Part shown: positions 58,023 through 64,000 of the stretch, piece after piece
Layout: each line of letters begins with the position of its first letter
Position numbering within the stretch: position 1 is the stretch's first letter
NCBI GenBank assembly: GCA_038562555.1
Contig: JBCFBK010000009.1
Location: forward strand, 62,001 to 126,000
DNA: 64,000 nucleotides
Reading direction: 5' to 3'
From: JBCFBK01 sp038562555
GTDB taxonomy: Bacteria > Bacteroidota > Bacteroidia > Bacteroidales > Prolixibacteraceae
Program-made: the position numbers and the translations under genes
The notes under the pieces: model-generated
Databases searched by the model: none
Told to the model about the DNA's origin: nothing
What the model saw: the letters and a program-made list of their open reading frames with translations, nothing else

Positions 58023-58074
58023 ATTGACTATCACAAATTGCAATTTTCAGATGAAAATTCTTTAACTTTCCATT

Positions 58075-58674
58075 ATGAATCCGGTTATCCTCTCATTCCT
58101 GTTGTTAACGGCAGTTTTAAAGAGTGCCGACTGCCAGGTACGTTGTGCCGATAGACTATCGGATGCAGCGTTAGAACTGACCAGGCAGCTTGTTGATTAT
58201 GATCCGGGGTACTTCTCAATTACATATCCAAACGGGGATATTCCGGCTGATAAAGGCGTATGTACCGATGTTGTTATCCGGGCATACCGGAAACTGGGTG
58301 TTGATCTGCAGAAGGAAGTTCATGAAGATATGAAGGGAAATTTCAGCCAGTATCCAAATCTCTGGGGCTTAACCAAGCCTGACCGGAATATTGATCACCG
58401 GAGGGTTCCGAATCTTATGGTATTTTTTTCCCGGCACGGAAAGGTGAAACCTGTAACAAATAATGCAGGTGATTATTTGCCTGGAGATATCGTATGTTGG
58501 AATCTCGGTGGCGCAGTTACGCACATTGGACTTGTTGTCAGCAGGAAATCGGCAGATGGAAAAAGACACCTGATCGTGCATAACATCGGAGGGGGTCAGG
58601 TCCTGGCCGATTGCCTGTTCGAATATGAAGTCATAGGTCATTACCAATATGAAAAATCCATAGGAGTCGACTGA
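58075..58674 (+). CDS. DUF1287-family secreted protein (NlpC/P60-like fold)
   Basis: A 199-residue protein with a signal peptide (PVILSFLLLTAVLKSADC) and the DUF1287 pattern: YDPGYFSITYPNGDIPADKG, then the conserved CTDVVIRAYRKLGVDLQKEV with a catalytic-type cysteine, IDHRRVPNLMVFF and GDIVCWNLGGAVTHIGLVV. The family is related to NlpC/P60 cysteine peptidases, so a cell-wall amidase or similar role is possible. A 98-residue gene follows two bases after its stop codon. Confidence 0.88.
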   Translation: MNPVILSFLLLTAVLKSADCQVRCADRLSDAALELTRQLVDYDPGYFSITYPNGDIPADKGVCTDVVIRAYRKLGVDLQKEVHEDMKGNFSQYPNLWGLTKPDRNIDHRRVPNLMVFFSRHGKVKPVTNNAGDYLPGDIVCWNLGGAVTHIGLVVSRKSADGKRHLIVHNIGGGQVLADCLFEYEVIGHYQYEKSIGVD

Positions 58675-58676
58675 GC

Positions 58677-58973
58677 ATGTATATAACTGATTTTCACCAT
58701 TTCCTGGATGAACAGGGAAACATTCCCAATGATATGACAAAGAGGGCCAGAGAATTGGCGAATTATCATGCATTAATTGTGGATGGCGCAACATCGTCCA
58801 AACCCGATGACTGTTTTACAGAAGTCCGATGTAATGCCAGAAATTGCCACGGGAGTATTTTATTCTCATTTTCTGATGACAAGAATAAAATTCACTGGAG
58901 TTGCACGGATTGTATGAACGAAGGGATTATTTCCAACTGGCAAGACACGCATTGGGACAACCGAAAGAAGTAG
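58677..58973 (+). CDS. Small protein with four cysteines, probable zinc finger, unknown function
   Basis: A 98-residue protein. The C-terminal half carries CNARNCHGSI and CTDCMNEG, arranged like a zinc-ribbon. The N-terminal part (TKRARELANYHALIVDGATS) is helical. It starts two bases after the DUF1287 stop and is likely cotranscribed. No family is recognised. Confidence 0.7.
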   Translation: MYITDFHHFLDEQGNIPNDMTKRARELANYHALIVDGATSSKPDDCFTEVRCNARNCHGSILFSFSDDKNKIHWSCTDCMNEGIISNWQDTHWDNRKK

Positions 58974-59084
58974 CCATGCTGTACAGGTTTATCCGATAAA
59001 AAGCCCGTAGGTGAAGTGCTCTTAAGTCAGGCGTGATTGCTGTTTCCTGCCCATTCTATTTGTTAAATCCGATAAAACCCTTCA

Positions 59085-59158
59085 ATAAGTGCATAGCCTG
59101 AGCCCCGCGGGTGTAGTTCAACCGGGAATAATCGCTGGGCGCTGTGCGCCGCTCATAT
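59085..59158 (-). repeat. 74-bp structured repeat, copy A
   Basis: Identical to copy B at 63 of 74 positions by eye. It contains a hairpin GGCGC-tgt-GCGCC (59138-59150 on the plus strand) and a stretch GCGGGTGTAGTTC...GAAT that resembles a tRNA D-arm. It lies only 5 bases after the stop of the SDR/DUF2867 gene. The orientation given is that of the adjoining gene. Confidence 0.75.
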
Positions 59159-59163
59159 CCCTA

Positions 59164-60585
59164 TTAATTGTGTTTCGTTAATTTTTCAATCATTCCTTTG
59201 AAAATTAGTCCATGGAAAGGAAGAACACAAAACCAATATAATCTTCCAAATAACCCCAATGGTCTAAATGTCGCTGTTTGTATCAGTTTATTTTCAACAA
59301 TTTTAAATTCAAGCCATGCATCTCCCGGTAATTTCATTTCTGCGAAAAGGAGTAACCTTCCATCCTCCTTATCAGCATATAATACTCTCCAAAAATCTAA
59401 TGCATCCCCAACGCATAAATTATCTTCCGAAGTCCGTCCTCTTCTTAAGCCTACCCCGCCTGCCAACTTATCCAGAAAGCCTCTAATTTTCCAAAGCCAG
59501 TTCCCATAATACCAACCATTCTCACCTCCAATACTCCATATTTTGTTAATACACTCTTCTCTATTCACGAAGGATTTTTCTCTAATGTCTTTATAACATC
59601 CAAATGATGGTACTTGAATAAACTCTGAAATATTAGCATGGAAATCACTGCCTATGAAAGCATCTTTCCAGCTGGAAACCACTTCGTTTCTTTCAATTTT
59701 GCTAAAAGCTCTCTTCAAAGCTTCCCGGTAATTGATAGGGTGTATTCTTAATATTTCATTAATCTCATGGTTGCGGCAAATCACTTCTATTTTCATGCTG
59801 TTGACCAATGCAACGGCAAGCTTGTAGGATGTTGAAGTTACAAAATACAGCCAGTATGAAGAAAGTTTGGGCGTCATTACCGGGATAGTTAAAATAAAAC
59901 GCTTTAAATTTCTTATACGACCAAATTCTAAGAGCATTTCTTTATATGACAAGATATCAGGACCACCGATATCAAAATCTTTATTATAAGTCTTAGAATT
60001 AAAGATTGTTTTTGATAGTATTGATATTACATCTGATATCCCTATTGGCTGGCATTTCGTATTTAGCCACTTCGGTGCTATCATAATAGGAAGTTTTTCT
60101 ACCAAATCCCGCATTATCTCAAAAGAAGCACTTCCTGAGCCAATAATAATTCCTGCCCTTAATGTAGTTAATTGATAATTACCTTTACGAAGTTCTGCTT
60201 CAACATTCTTTCTGGAAGCCAAATGTTTTGATAATACGGACTCATTTATTATCCCACTTAAATATACAACATGTTTTACCTTAGTTTTATTCATTGCATT
60301 TCTGAAATTCTCAGCAGACTCTTGTTCCAGGAATTGATAATCAGAAGATGCCGACATGGAATGAACTAAATAAAAAGCTCCATCAATGTCTTTGGGAATA
60401 TTATCCAGCGTGGCTCTATCCAGTAAGTCAATTTGAATGATATCAATTCTTGACTTTAAGTACTCCGGGGGCGTAAATCTTTTTATATCTCTGACACAGC
60501 AAATCACATCATGACCGCTTTCCACCAAAATAGGGAGAAGTCTTTTTCCTATGTATCCGGATGAACCAGTTAGTAGTATTCTCAT
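59164..60585 (-). CDS. NAD(P)-binding SDR-like protein with C-terminal DUF2867
   Basis: A 473-residue protein. The N-terminal atypical SDR domain begins RILLTGSSGYIGKRLLPIL (TGxxGxxG near residues 6-13) and runs to about 290 with SDVISILSKTIFNSKTY. The C-terminal half (about 310-470) matches DUF2867 (SFGCYKDIREKSFVNREECI; ALDFWRVLYADKEDGRLLLF). Similar fused proteins are common but of unknown substrate. The start is ATG 60585; the longer frame opens at TTG. The gene is A+T-rich and is directly followed by repeat copy A. Confidence 0.88.
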   Translation of the reverse strand: MRILLTGSSGYIGKRLLPILVESGHDVICCVRDIKRFTPPEYLKSRIDIIQIDLLDRATLDNIPKDIDGAFYLVHSMSASSDYQFLEQESAENFRNAMNKTKVKHVVYLSGIINESVLSKHLASRKNVEAELRKGNYQLTTLRAGIIIGSGSASFEIMRDLVEKLPIMIAPKWLNTKCQPIGISDVISILSKTIFNSKTYNKDFDIGGPDILSYKEMLLEFGRIRNLKRFILTIPVMTPKLSSYWLYFVTSTSYKLAVALVNSMKIEVICRNHEINEILRIHPINYREALKRAFSKIERNEVVSSWKDAFIGSDFHANISEFIQVPSFGCYKDIREKSFVNREECINKIWSIGGENGWYYGNWLWKIRGFLDKLAGGVGLRRGRTSEDNLCVGDALDFWRVLYADKEDGRLLLFAEMKLPGDAWLEFKIVENKLIQTATFRPLGLFGRLYWFCVLPFHGLIFKGMIEKLTKHN

Positions 60586-60611
60586 TTTTTTTATTAAACA
60601 CAACGTTATCG

Positions 60612-60711
60612 TGTTTTATCCAACGTTGATGCAAATTACAATAATCAGATGAGATTTTGTTAAAGACAAATGTAAAGAATTGATCTAAATTTGAGGATGT
60701 TGGATAAAACA
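60612..60711. repeat. 13-bp inverted repeat flanking the 5' region of the SDR/DUF2867 gene
   Basis: TGTTTTATCCAAC (60612-60624) and GTTGGATAAAACA (60699-60711) form a perfect inverted repeat with a 74-base spacer. The right arm overlaps a short 32-codon frame (60697-60795). It could be the ends of a small mobile element, or an operator for a dimeric regulator at two sites. Confidence 0.5.
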
Positions 60712-60780
60712 TGGTTGAACGATGGCGATGCGGTGGGGTTAATGTTTGCTTCGGCTACTGACGAATTCGATCACGGCGGT

Positions 60781-60830
60781 TTTGCAGGCAAATAAATTAT
60801 TGTACATTTGCACAGACTGACTAAACAGTC
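60781..60830 (+). promoter_or_regulatory. Promoter with TetR-type operator before the SnoaL-like gene
   Basis: TTTG (60781-60784) and TACATTTG (60803-60810) match the -33/-7 Bacteroidota promoter with an 18-base spacer. Immediately after, GACTG (60815-60819) and CAGTC (60826-60830) form a palindrome (GACTGACTAAACAGTC) covering the expected start site. It is a plausible TetR operator, with the TetR gene encoded at 61329-61892. Confidence 0.65.
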
Positions 60831-60846
60831 ACTAAATTATTAAAAC

Positions 60847-61254
60847 ATGGAAACAAAAGAAATCGCAGAAAAATATTTCAATGCCATGGTAGCCGGAAAC
60901 TTCGATGAAATGACCAGATTAAAAACGCCTGATTGCGTTTATTGGTTGAGTGGTGAGGGTTCCTGGCTGTTCGGAGGTTACCAGTCATTAGAAAACCAGG
61001 TAAAATTATGGGGTACCGTAGCAGAACGATTCCCGGAAGGGATGAAAATGACGCTCCGATCCATTACTGCAGATGATGAGCGGGCAGCGCTTTATGTTCA
61101 TATTCGGGGGACGCGAAAGGATGGTCGTATTTACGAAAACCATGTCATGCTGCTTTTAACCTTTAAAGATCGTTTAATTAGCGGGCTTTATGAATATTTG
61201 GATACCATCATGGTTAATGAATTATTCTGTGGCCCGATGGATGATGTAAAGTAA
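60847..61254 (+). CDS. SnoaL-like / NTF2-fold protein
   Basis: A 135-residue cytoplasmic protein with the cone-shaped NTF2-like fold: helix start TKEIAEKYFNAMVAGNFDEM, a strand-loop WLSGEGSWLFGGYQSLENQV and VMLLLTFKDRLISGLYEYLD at the C-terminus. Family members act as isomerases, hydrolases or ligand binders; the substrate is unknown. Its promoter carries a palindrome likely bound by the TetR protein encoded next. Confidence 0.88.
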   Translation: METKEIAEKYFNAMVAGNFDEMTRLKTPDCVYWLSGEGSWLFGGYQSLENQVKLWGTVAERFPEGMKMTLRSITADDERAALYVHIRGTRKDGRIYENHVMLLLTFKDRLISGLYEYLDTIMVNELFCGPMDDVK

Positions 61255-61328
61255 CAGTTAGTTGGGAATGCAATCGAGGTACAGAAGTGTTTTTATACGT
61301 CGATTACCTTCAAAAATAATCTTAATCT

Positions 61329-61892
61329 ATGGATAAAAGGGAAAAGCTACTTCAAACAGCGTTGAAATTATTTGTTTCACAAGGATTTAATGATACACCA
61401 ACCAGTAGAATTGCGAAAGAGGCAGGGATAGCAACAGGGACTTTGTTTTATTTTTTCCCGACTAAAGATGAGTTGATCATTTCACTTTACTTAAAATTAA
61501 AGGAGCAGGCAGCAGAACATATAAATGCTGCATTGACAGAAGTGAAATCAACAAAGGAGGTTATCAAGACTTATTATGAAGAATCGCTTAAATGGTCGCT
61601 CCGTAATCCCAACGAGTTTTTGTTTCTTGCGCAGTTCTCCAATTCTCCTTATCTGAAAAAAATTGGGGCCGATAAAATTTCGGCTCAGACAGCACCCGTA
61701 TTACAGCTTTTTCGTTTGGCTATCGAGGAGCAACAGATCGTTGATATTGATGTTAAGTTATTATACGCTTTGATCAGTAATCAGGTGTTTGGTGTCAATC
61801 AATACCTTTCGTCAAATAAATTCACCAAAAAAGCACAACACCACATCATTGAAGATACATTCTCTATGTTTTGGAGAATGATTGAACGCTGA
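61329..61892 (+). CDS. TetR/AcrR-family transcriptional repressor
   Basis: A 187-residue regulator. The N-terminal helix-turn-helix reads LLQTALKLFVSQGFNDTPTS then RIAKEAGIATGTLFYFFPTK, a textbook TetR pattern; the C-terminal ligand domain (about 65-187) is divergent. It lies 74 bases after the SnoaL-like gene and probably represses that gene and itself through the GACTG/CAGTC palindrome. Confidence 0.95.
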   Translation: MDKREKLLQTALKLFVSQGFNDTPTSRIAKEAGIATGTLFYFFPTKDELIISLYLKLKEQAAEHINAALTEVKSTKEVIKTYYEESLKWSLRNPNEFLFLAQFSNSPYLKKIGADKISAQTAPVLQLFRLAIEEQQIVDIDVKLLYALISNQVFGVNQYLSSNKFTKKAQHHIIEDTFSMFWRMIER

Positions 61893-61942
61893 TTGGCTCT
61901 TTAGTCATTTGGTAAATTCATTGTTTTAATTTTTGAAGTTTA

Positions 61943-62737
61943 TTAAATAGTTGGTATCGTTCCACCATCAATTACATATTCGGTTCCTGTAAGATAATTG
62001 GCTCGCGTCGAAACGAGAAAGCCCACCAATTCGGCAATTTCTTCAGGTTGTGCAGGTCTGCCCATCGGTATTCCACCCAATGCGGTCATTACGTTTTGTG
62101 TGGCTTGTTCTGTTGTAATGTTTGAGCTTTCGGCAATTCGTTCCATCATTCTCGTTGCGGCGCTTGTCATTATCCAGCCGGGTGAAACGGTCAATACACG
62201 AACACCTTTTGGCGAGACTTCGTTGGACAAACTTTTACTGTAATTGATTAATCCCGCTTTTGCCGCTGCATAGGGCAAAGTAGAATCATACAAAGGCAAC
62301 TTACCCTGGATAGAAGCAATGTGAATAATTACACCATTTCCCCGTTCTATCATTTGTGGTAAAAATTCCCTATCTAAACGAACAGGAGTCAGTAAATTTG
62401 CTTGAATGGTTGTTTCCCAATCTTCATCGGTTAACACGGCAAAGCCTCCGCCCGGGGATTCTGAACCACCAAGATTATTTATGAGAATATCAAGCCTGCC
62501 ATATTTTTCTAAAACCTCTGTTACTACTTTTTGAGTGCCTTCGGGTTTGCTTAAATCAACTGAAATAAAATGCAGGTTCGGGCTTTCTTTTTCGGGCCGG
62601 TTTCTGGCCGCAATAATTACTGTTGCTCCTGCTTTTAGCAATCGATTCGCAATTGCTTTTCCCACACCTTTTGTGCCCCCTGTTACCAAAGCAATTTTGC
62701 CTGATAACTCATTATTGAAATTAAATTCCGTTTCCAT
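61943..62737 (-). CDS. Short-chain dehydrogenase/reductase
   Basis: A 264-residue classical SDR. The cofactor motif is IALVTGGTKGVGKAIANRLL (TGxxxGxG), with NNLG (LDILINNLGGSE) and the active-site Tyr-x-x-x-Lys in LPYAAAKAGLINYSKSLS. The C-terminus YVIDGGTIPTI is typical of 3-oxoacyl-ACP-reductase-like SDRs. It is divergent from the HxlR gene at 62866, a pairing common for redox-responsive SDRs. The substrate is unknown. Confidence 0.94.
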   Translation of the reverse strand: METEFNFNNELSGKIALVTGGTKGVGKAIANRLLKAGATVIIAARNRPEKESPNLHFISVDLSKPEGTQKVVTEVLEKYGRLDILINNLGGSESPGGGFAVLTDEDWETTIQANLLTPVRLDREFLPQMIERGNGVIIHIASIQGKLPLYDSTLPYAAAKAGLINYSKSLSNEVSPKGVRVLTVSPGWIMTSAATRMMERIAESSNITTEQATQNVMTALGGIPMGRPAQPEEIAELVGFLVSTRANYLTGTEYVIDGGTIPTI

Positions 62738-62865
62738 TTACTCAAATATTTTAGGGCAAAGTTCAGTCATATAATTAGTTTATACAAGTACGGAAAACCG
62801 ATTCATATGGGGATAAATTTTTCCTCTATTGTAAAGATTGGAACATTGGGCTACTTTTTGCATTT

Positions 62866-63228
62866 ATGTATAAAAGAAAGATACCGTTAAGTTTAAATTG
62901 TGGTCTTGACCTGATTGGTGAAGTGATTTACGGAAAATGGAAAATCCGTTTGCTCTGGTTTATAAATGAAGGTCATAGACGTCCAGGTGAGTTGCAACGT
63001 AAAATTCCTGATGCTTCTCGTCGGGTACTCAATATACAGTTAACGGAACTGGAAGAACACGAATTAATTACAAAGAAAATCTACCCGGTAGTTCCTCCAA
63101 AAGTTGAATATAGTTTAACAGAATTTGGGAAAACCTTAATTCCTGTCATTTCCGTTTTAGGTCAGTGGGGCGATGAGAATCAGGAACGTTTGCGTTCAGT
63201 CATTTTAAAACGGTCAGAAGATTTGTAA
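62866..63228 (+). CDS. HxlR-family winged-helix transcriptional regulator
   Basis: A 120-residue regulator. CGLDLIGEVIYGKWKIRLLW opens the winged helix (the cysteine is often redox- or aldehyde-sensing in this family), followed by RRPGELQRKIPDASRRVLNI and a wing with VPPKVEYSLTEFGKTLIPVI. It probably controls the divergent SDR gene. The 128-base intergenic region between them has no clear palindrome. Confidence 0.93.
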   Translation: MYKRKIPLSLNCGLDLIGEVIYGKWKIRLLWFINEGHRRPGELQRKIPDASRRVLNIQLTELEEHELITKKIYPVVPPKVEYSLTEFGKTLIPVISVLGQWGDENQERLRSVILKRSEDL

Positions 63229-63595
63229 AGTTAGCAAGTGTTTTTTGTACGAATGGCACTCAGACTTACTGCTAACGGATGGCAAATACGCGGAGGCCTG
63301 GGTTTCGAAGCTCCATCCTGTCAAATCGTTACAAATTGGAATAAAATGTACAAAATTATCTACATTGCCCGGCTTACGCGTATAGCGTTAATTATGTCTG
63401 ATATCATCTTCATTTTTTTCCGGCTTAGGTTCGCTCTTCATTCGCTCTCCCTATACTTGAGGTTCATTGTTTGACATTTCCAATAAAAACCTCCTATAAG
63501 TGCATAGCTCCTGACCGGCGGGTGTAGTTCGACCAGGAATAATCGCTGGGCGTTGCACGCCGCTCATATTTATTTATTTATTACTGCAACGTGCT
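63229..63595. other. 367-base intergenic region holding repeat copy B
   Basis: A plus-strand ORF of 78 codons (63238-63474) has a composition unlike a real protein and lacks a good start context. Another plus-strand frame (about 63282-63395; LTDGKYAEAWVSKLHPVKSL) looks somewhat protein-like but is short and start-less. The main identifiable element is the structured repeat at 63496-63569. Confidence 0.45.
63496..63569 (-). repeat. 74-bp structured repeat, copy B
   Basis: Matches copy A (59085-59158) in length and at 63 of 74 positions. The hairpin is GGCGT-tgc-ACGCC (63549-63561), so a C-G pair in copy A is a T-A pair here: a compensatory change. It begins about 27 bases after the stop of the Fic-family gene, in the same relation to a minus-strand gene as copy A. 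Confidence 0.75.
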
Positions 63596-64000
63596 TTATT
63601 TTTTCAATATTTCAATTAGTTTTTTATTGATATATAATGTTTCTCTACCTACTTTTTGAGATTCTAATACTCCAATAATTTCCAATTCCTTTAAATATCG
63701 TGATGCTGCTTTTCTTTCCACTTTTAATTGATTAACTACAAATTCGATTTTTGAATAAGGTTGTTCAAAAAGCAATTCCACCAATTCTTTTTTATAAATT
63801 TTCGGCGCATTAATCTGAACTTTCTCGATTGTTTTGTCGAGTAAGTTTCTAATTGTATTTATTTTTTCAATCGTCTGAATTGAAGTCGTTTCAACAGCTT
63901 TTAACATGAATAAAATCCATTCTTCCCATTCACCAATTTTGTTTGTTTGATTTAACAGTCGGTAATAATCAGGTTTATTTTCAATAATATATGAACTGAG
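63596..64000 (-). CDS. Fic-family protein, C-terminal part (runs off the window end)
   Basis: The 134-codon visible part is the tail of a Fic/DOC-type protein. The frame is open to base 64000 (LSSYIIENKPDYYRLLNQTN; GEWEEWILFMLKAVETTSIQ), the family's helix block after the Fic core, followed by a winged-helix C-terminus (QPYSKIEFVVNQLKVERKAA; SRYLKELEIIGVLESQKVGR). The catalytic HPFxxGNGR motif lies outside the window. Such proteins transfer AMP or other groups to targets. The gene is very A+T-rich and its stop lies next to repeat copy B. Confidence 0.85.
   Translation of the reverse strand, partial: LSSYIIENKPDYYRLLNQTNKIGEWEEWILFMLKAVETTSIQTIEKINTIRNLLDKTIEKVQINAPKIYKKELVELLFEQPYSKIEFVVNQLKVERKAASRYLKELEIIGVLESQKVGRETLYINKKLIEILKK

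Larger units (their letters stand above)
57527..58074. other. 548-base region holding a decayed frame and an inverted repeat
   Basis: No intact gene is seen. The plus-strand frame 57592-57915 (107 codons) has an unnatural composition and is rejected; a different frame, described separately at 57648-58022, looks more protein-like but has no start codon. A perfect 11-bp inverted repeat lies inside that frame. Confidence 0.5.

Noticed and set aside
58063..58070. TAACTTTC as a promoter for the DUF1287 gene
   Set aside because: It is four bases from the start codon and deviates from the consensus at the last base.
59085..59158. Repeat copy A as a tRNA gene
   Set aside because: Only a D-arm-like segment is present; no anticodon arm, T-arm or acceptor stem can be completed.
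63238..63474. 78-codon plus-strand ORF after HxlR
   Set aside because: No family, hydrophobic and basic mixture typical of a chance frame.

Overview
The window comes from a Bacteroidota chromosome, most likely a polysaccharide-degrading member of the Bacteroidales/Marinilabiliales group. I infer this from three SusC/SusD transport pairs, each SusC carrying an N-terminal STN signalling domain, from FecR anti-sigma and ECF sigma factors beside them, from many lipoproteins with LxxC-type lipoboxes, from Bacteroidota-style TAnnTTTG promoters and from weak or absent Shine-Dalgarno sequences. No rRNA or tRNA gene and no CRISPR array was seen. The species cannot be named from sequence alone.

Layout. 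108-1049: a quinone-reductase-like dehydrogenase. 1238-11997 (minus): PUL 1, in transcription order ECF sigma, FecR, SusC, SusD and two formylglycine-type sulfatases, which suggests use of a sulfated glycan. 12398-24572 (plus): PUL 2, FecR, SusC, SusD, two SusE-position lipoproteins (DUF4959/DUF5000-like and DUF4998-like) and a GH106-type alpha-L-rhamnosidase. It has no adjacent sigma factor, but an orphan ECF sigma gene lies just past its far end (24704-25273) and is the best candidate partner. 25485-31112 (minus): a TolC-RND-adaptor efflux operon. 31603-33510: a methyltransferase and NudC. 33521-46105 (minus): PUL 3, ECF sigma, FecR, SusC, SusD, a GH16-like lipoprotein, an aryl-sulfate sulfotransferase (ASST) lipoprotein, a ChrA-family anion transporter, a PAPS-type sulfotransferase and a Gfo/Idh/MocA oxidoreductase. 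From the GH16-like gene onward the genes are packed with gaps or overlaps of 1-18 bases. A SusCD locus carrying two kinds of sulfotransferase and an anion transporter is the most unusual system in the window.

46238-55280: housekeeping and regulatory genes (a short conserved protein, a PLDc_N membrane protein, an AraC regulator, an SDR, a LytS/LytT two-component pair, a lipoprotein, a multi-pass membrane protein and a pectate-lyase-like beta-helix protein). 55378-64000: an A+T-richer accessory stretch of unknown zinc-ribbon and membrane proteins, a DUF1287 protein, an SDR/DUF2867 protein, a TetR/SnoaL pair with a readable promoter and operator, a divergent SDR/HxlR pair and the 3' part of a Fic-family gene running off the window end.

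Between genes I found several decayed pieces: the first ~23 codons of a C39-peptidase ABC exporter (24598), the first ~42 codons of a GH43 enzyme (47175), a GlxA-type regulator missing its middle (55378) and an unidentified start-less frame (57648-58022). Structured DNA includes a 74-bp direct repeat present twice (59085-59158 and 63496-63569) whose hairpin shows a compensatory base-pair change and which lies just 3' of two A+T-rich minus-strand genes. In all three PULs a hairpin preceded by an A-tract sits in the FecR-SusC spacer.
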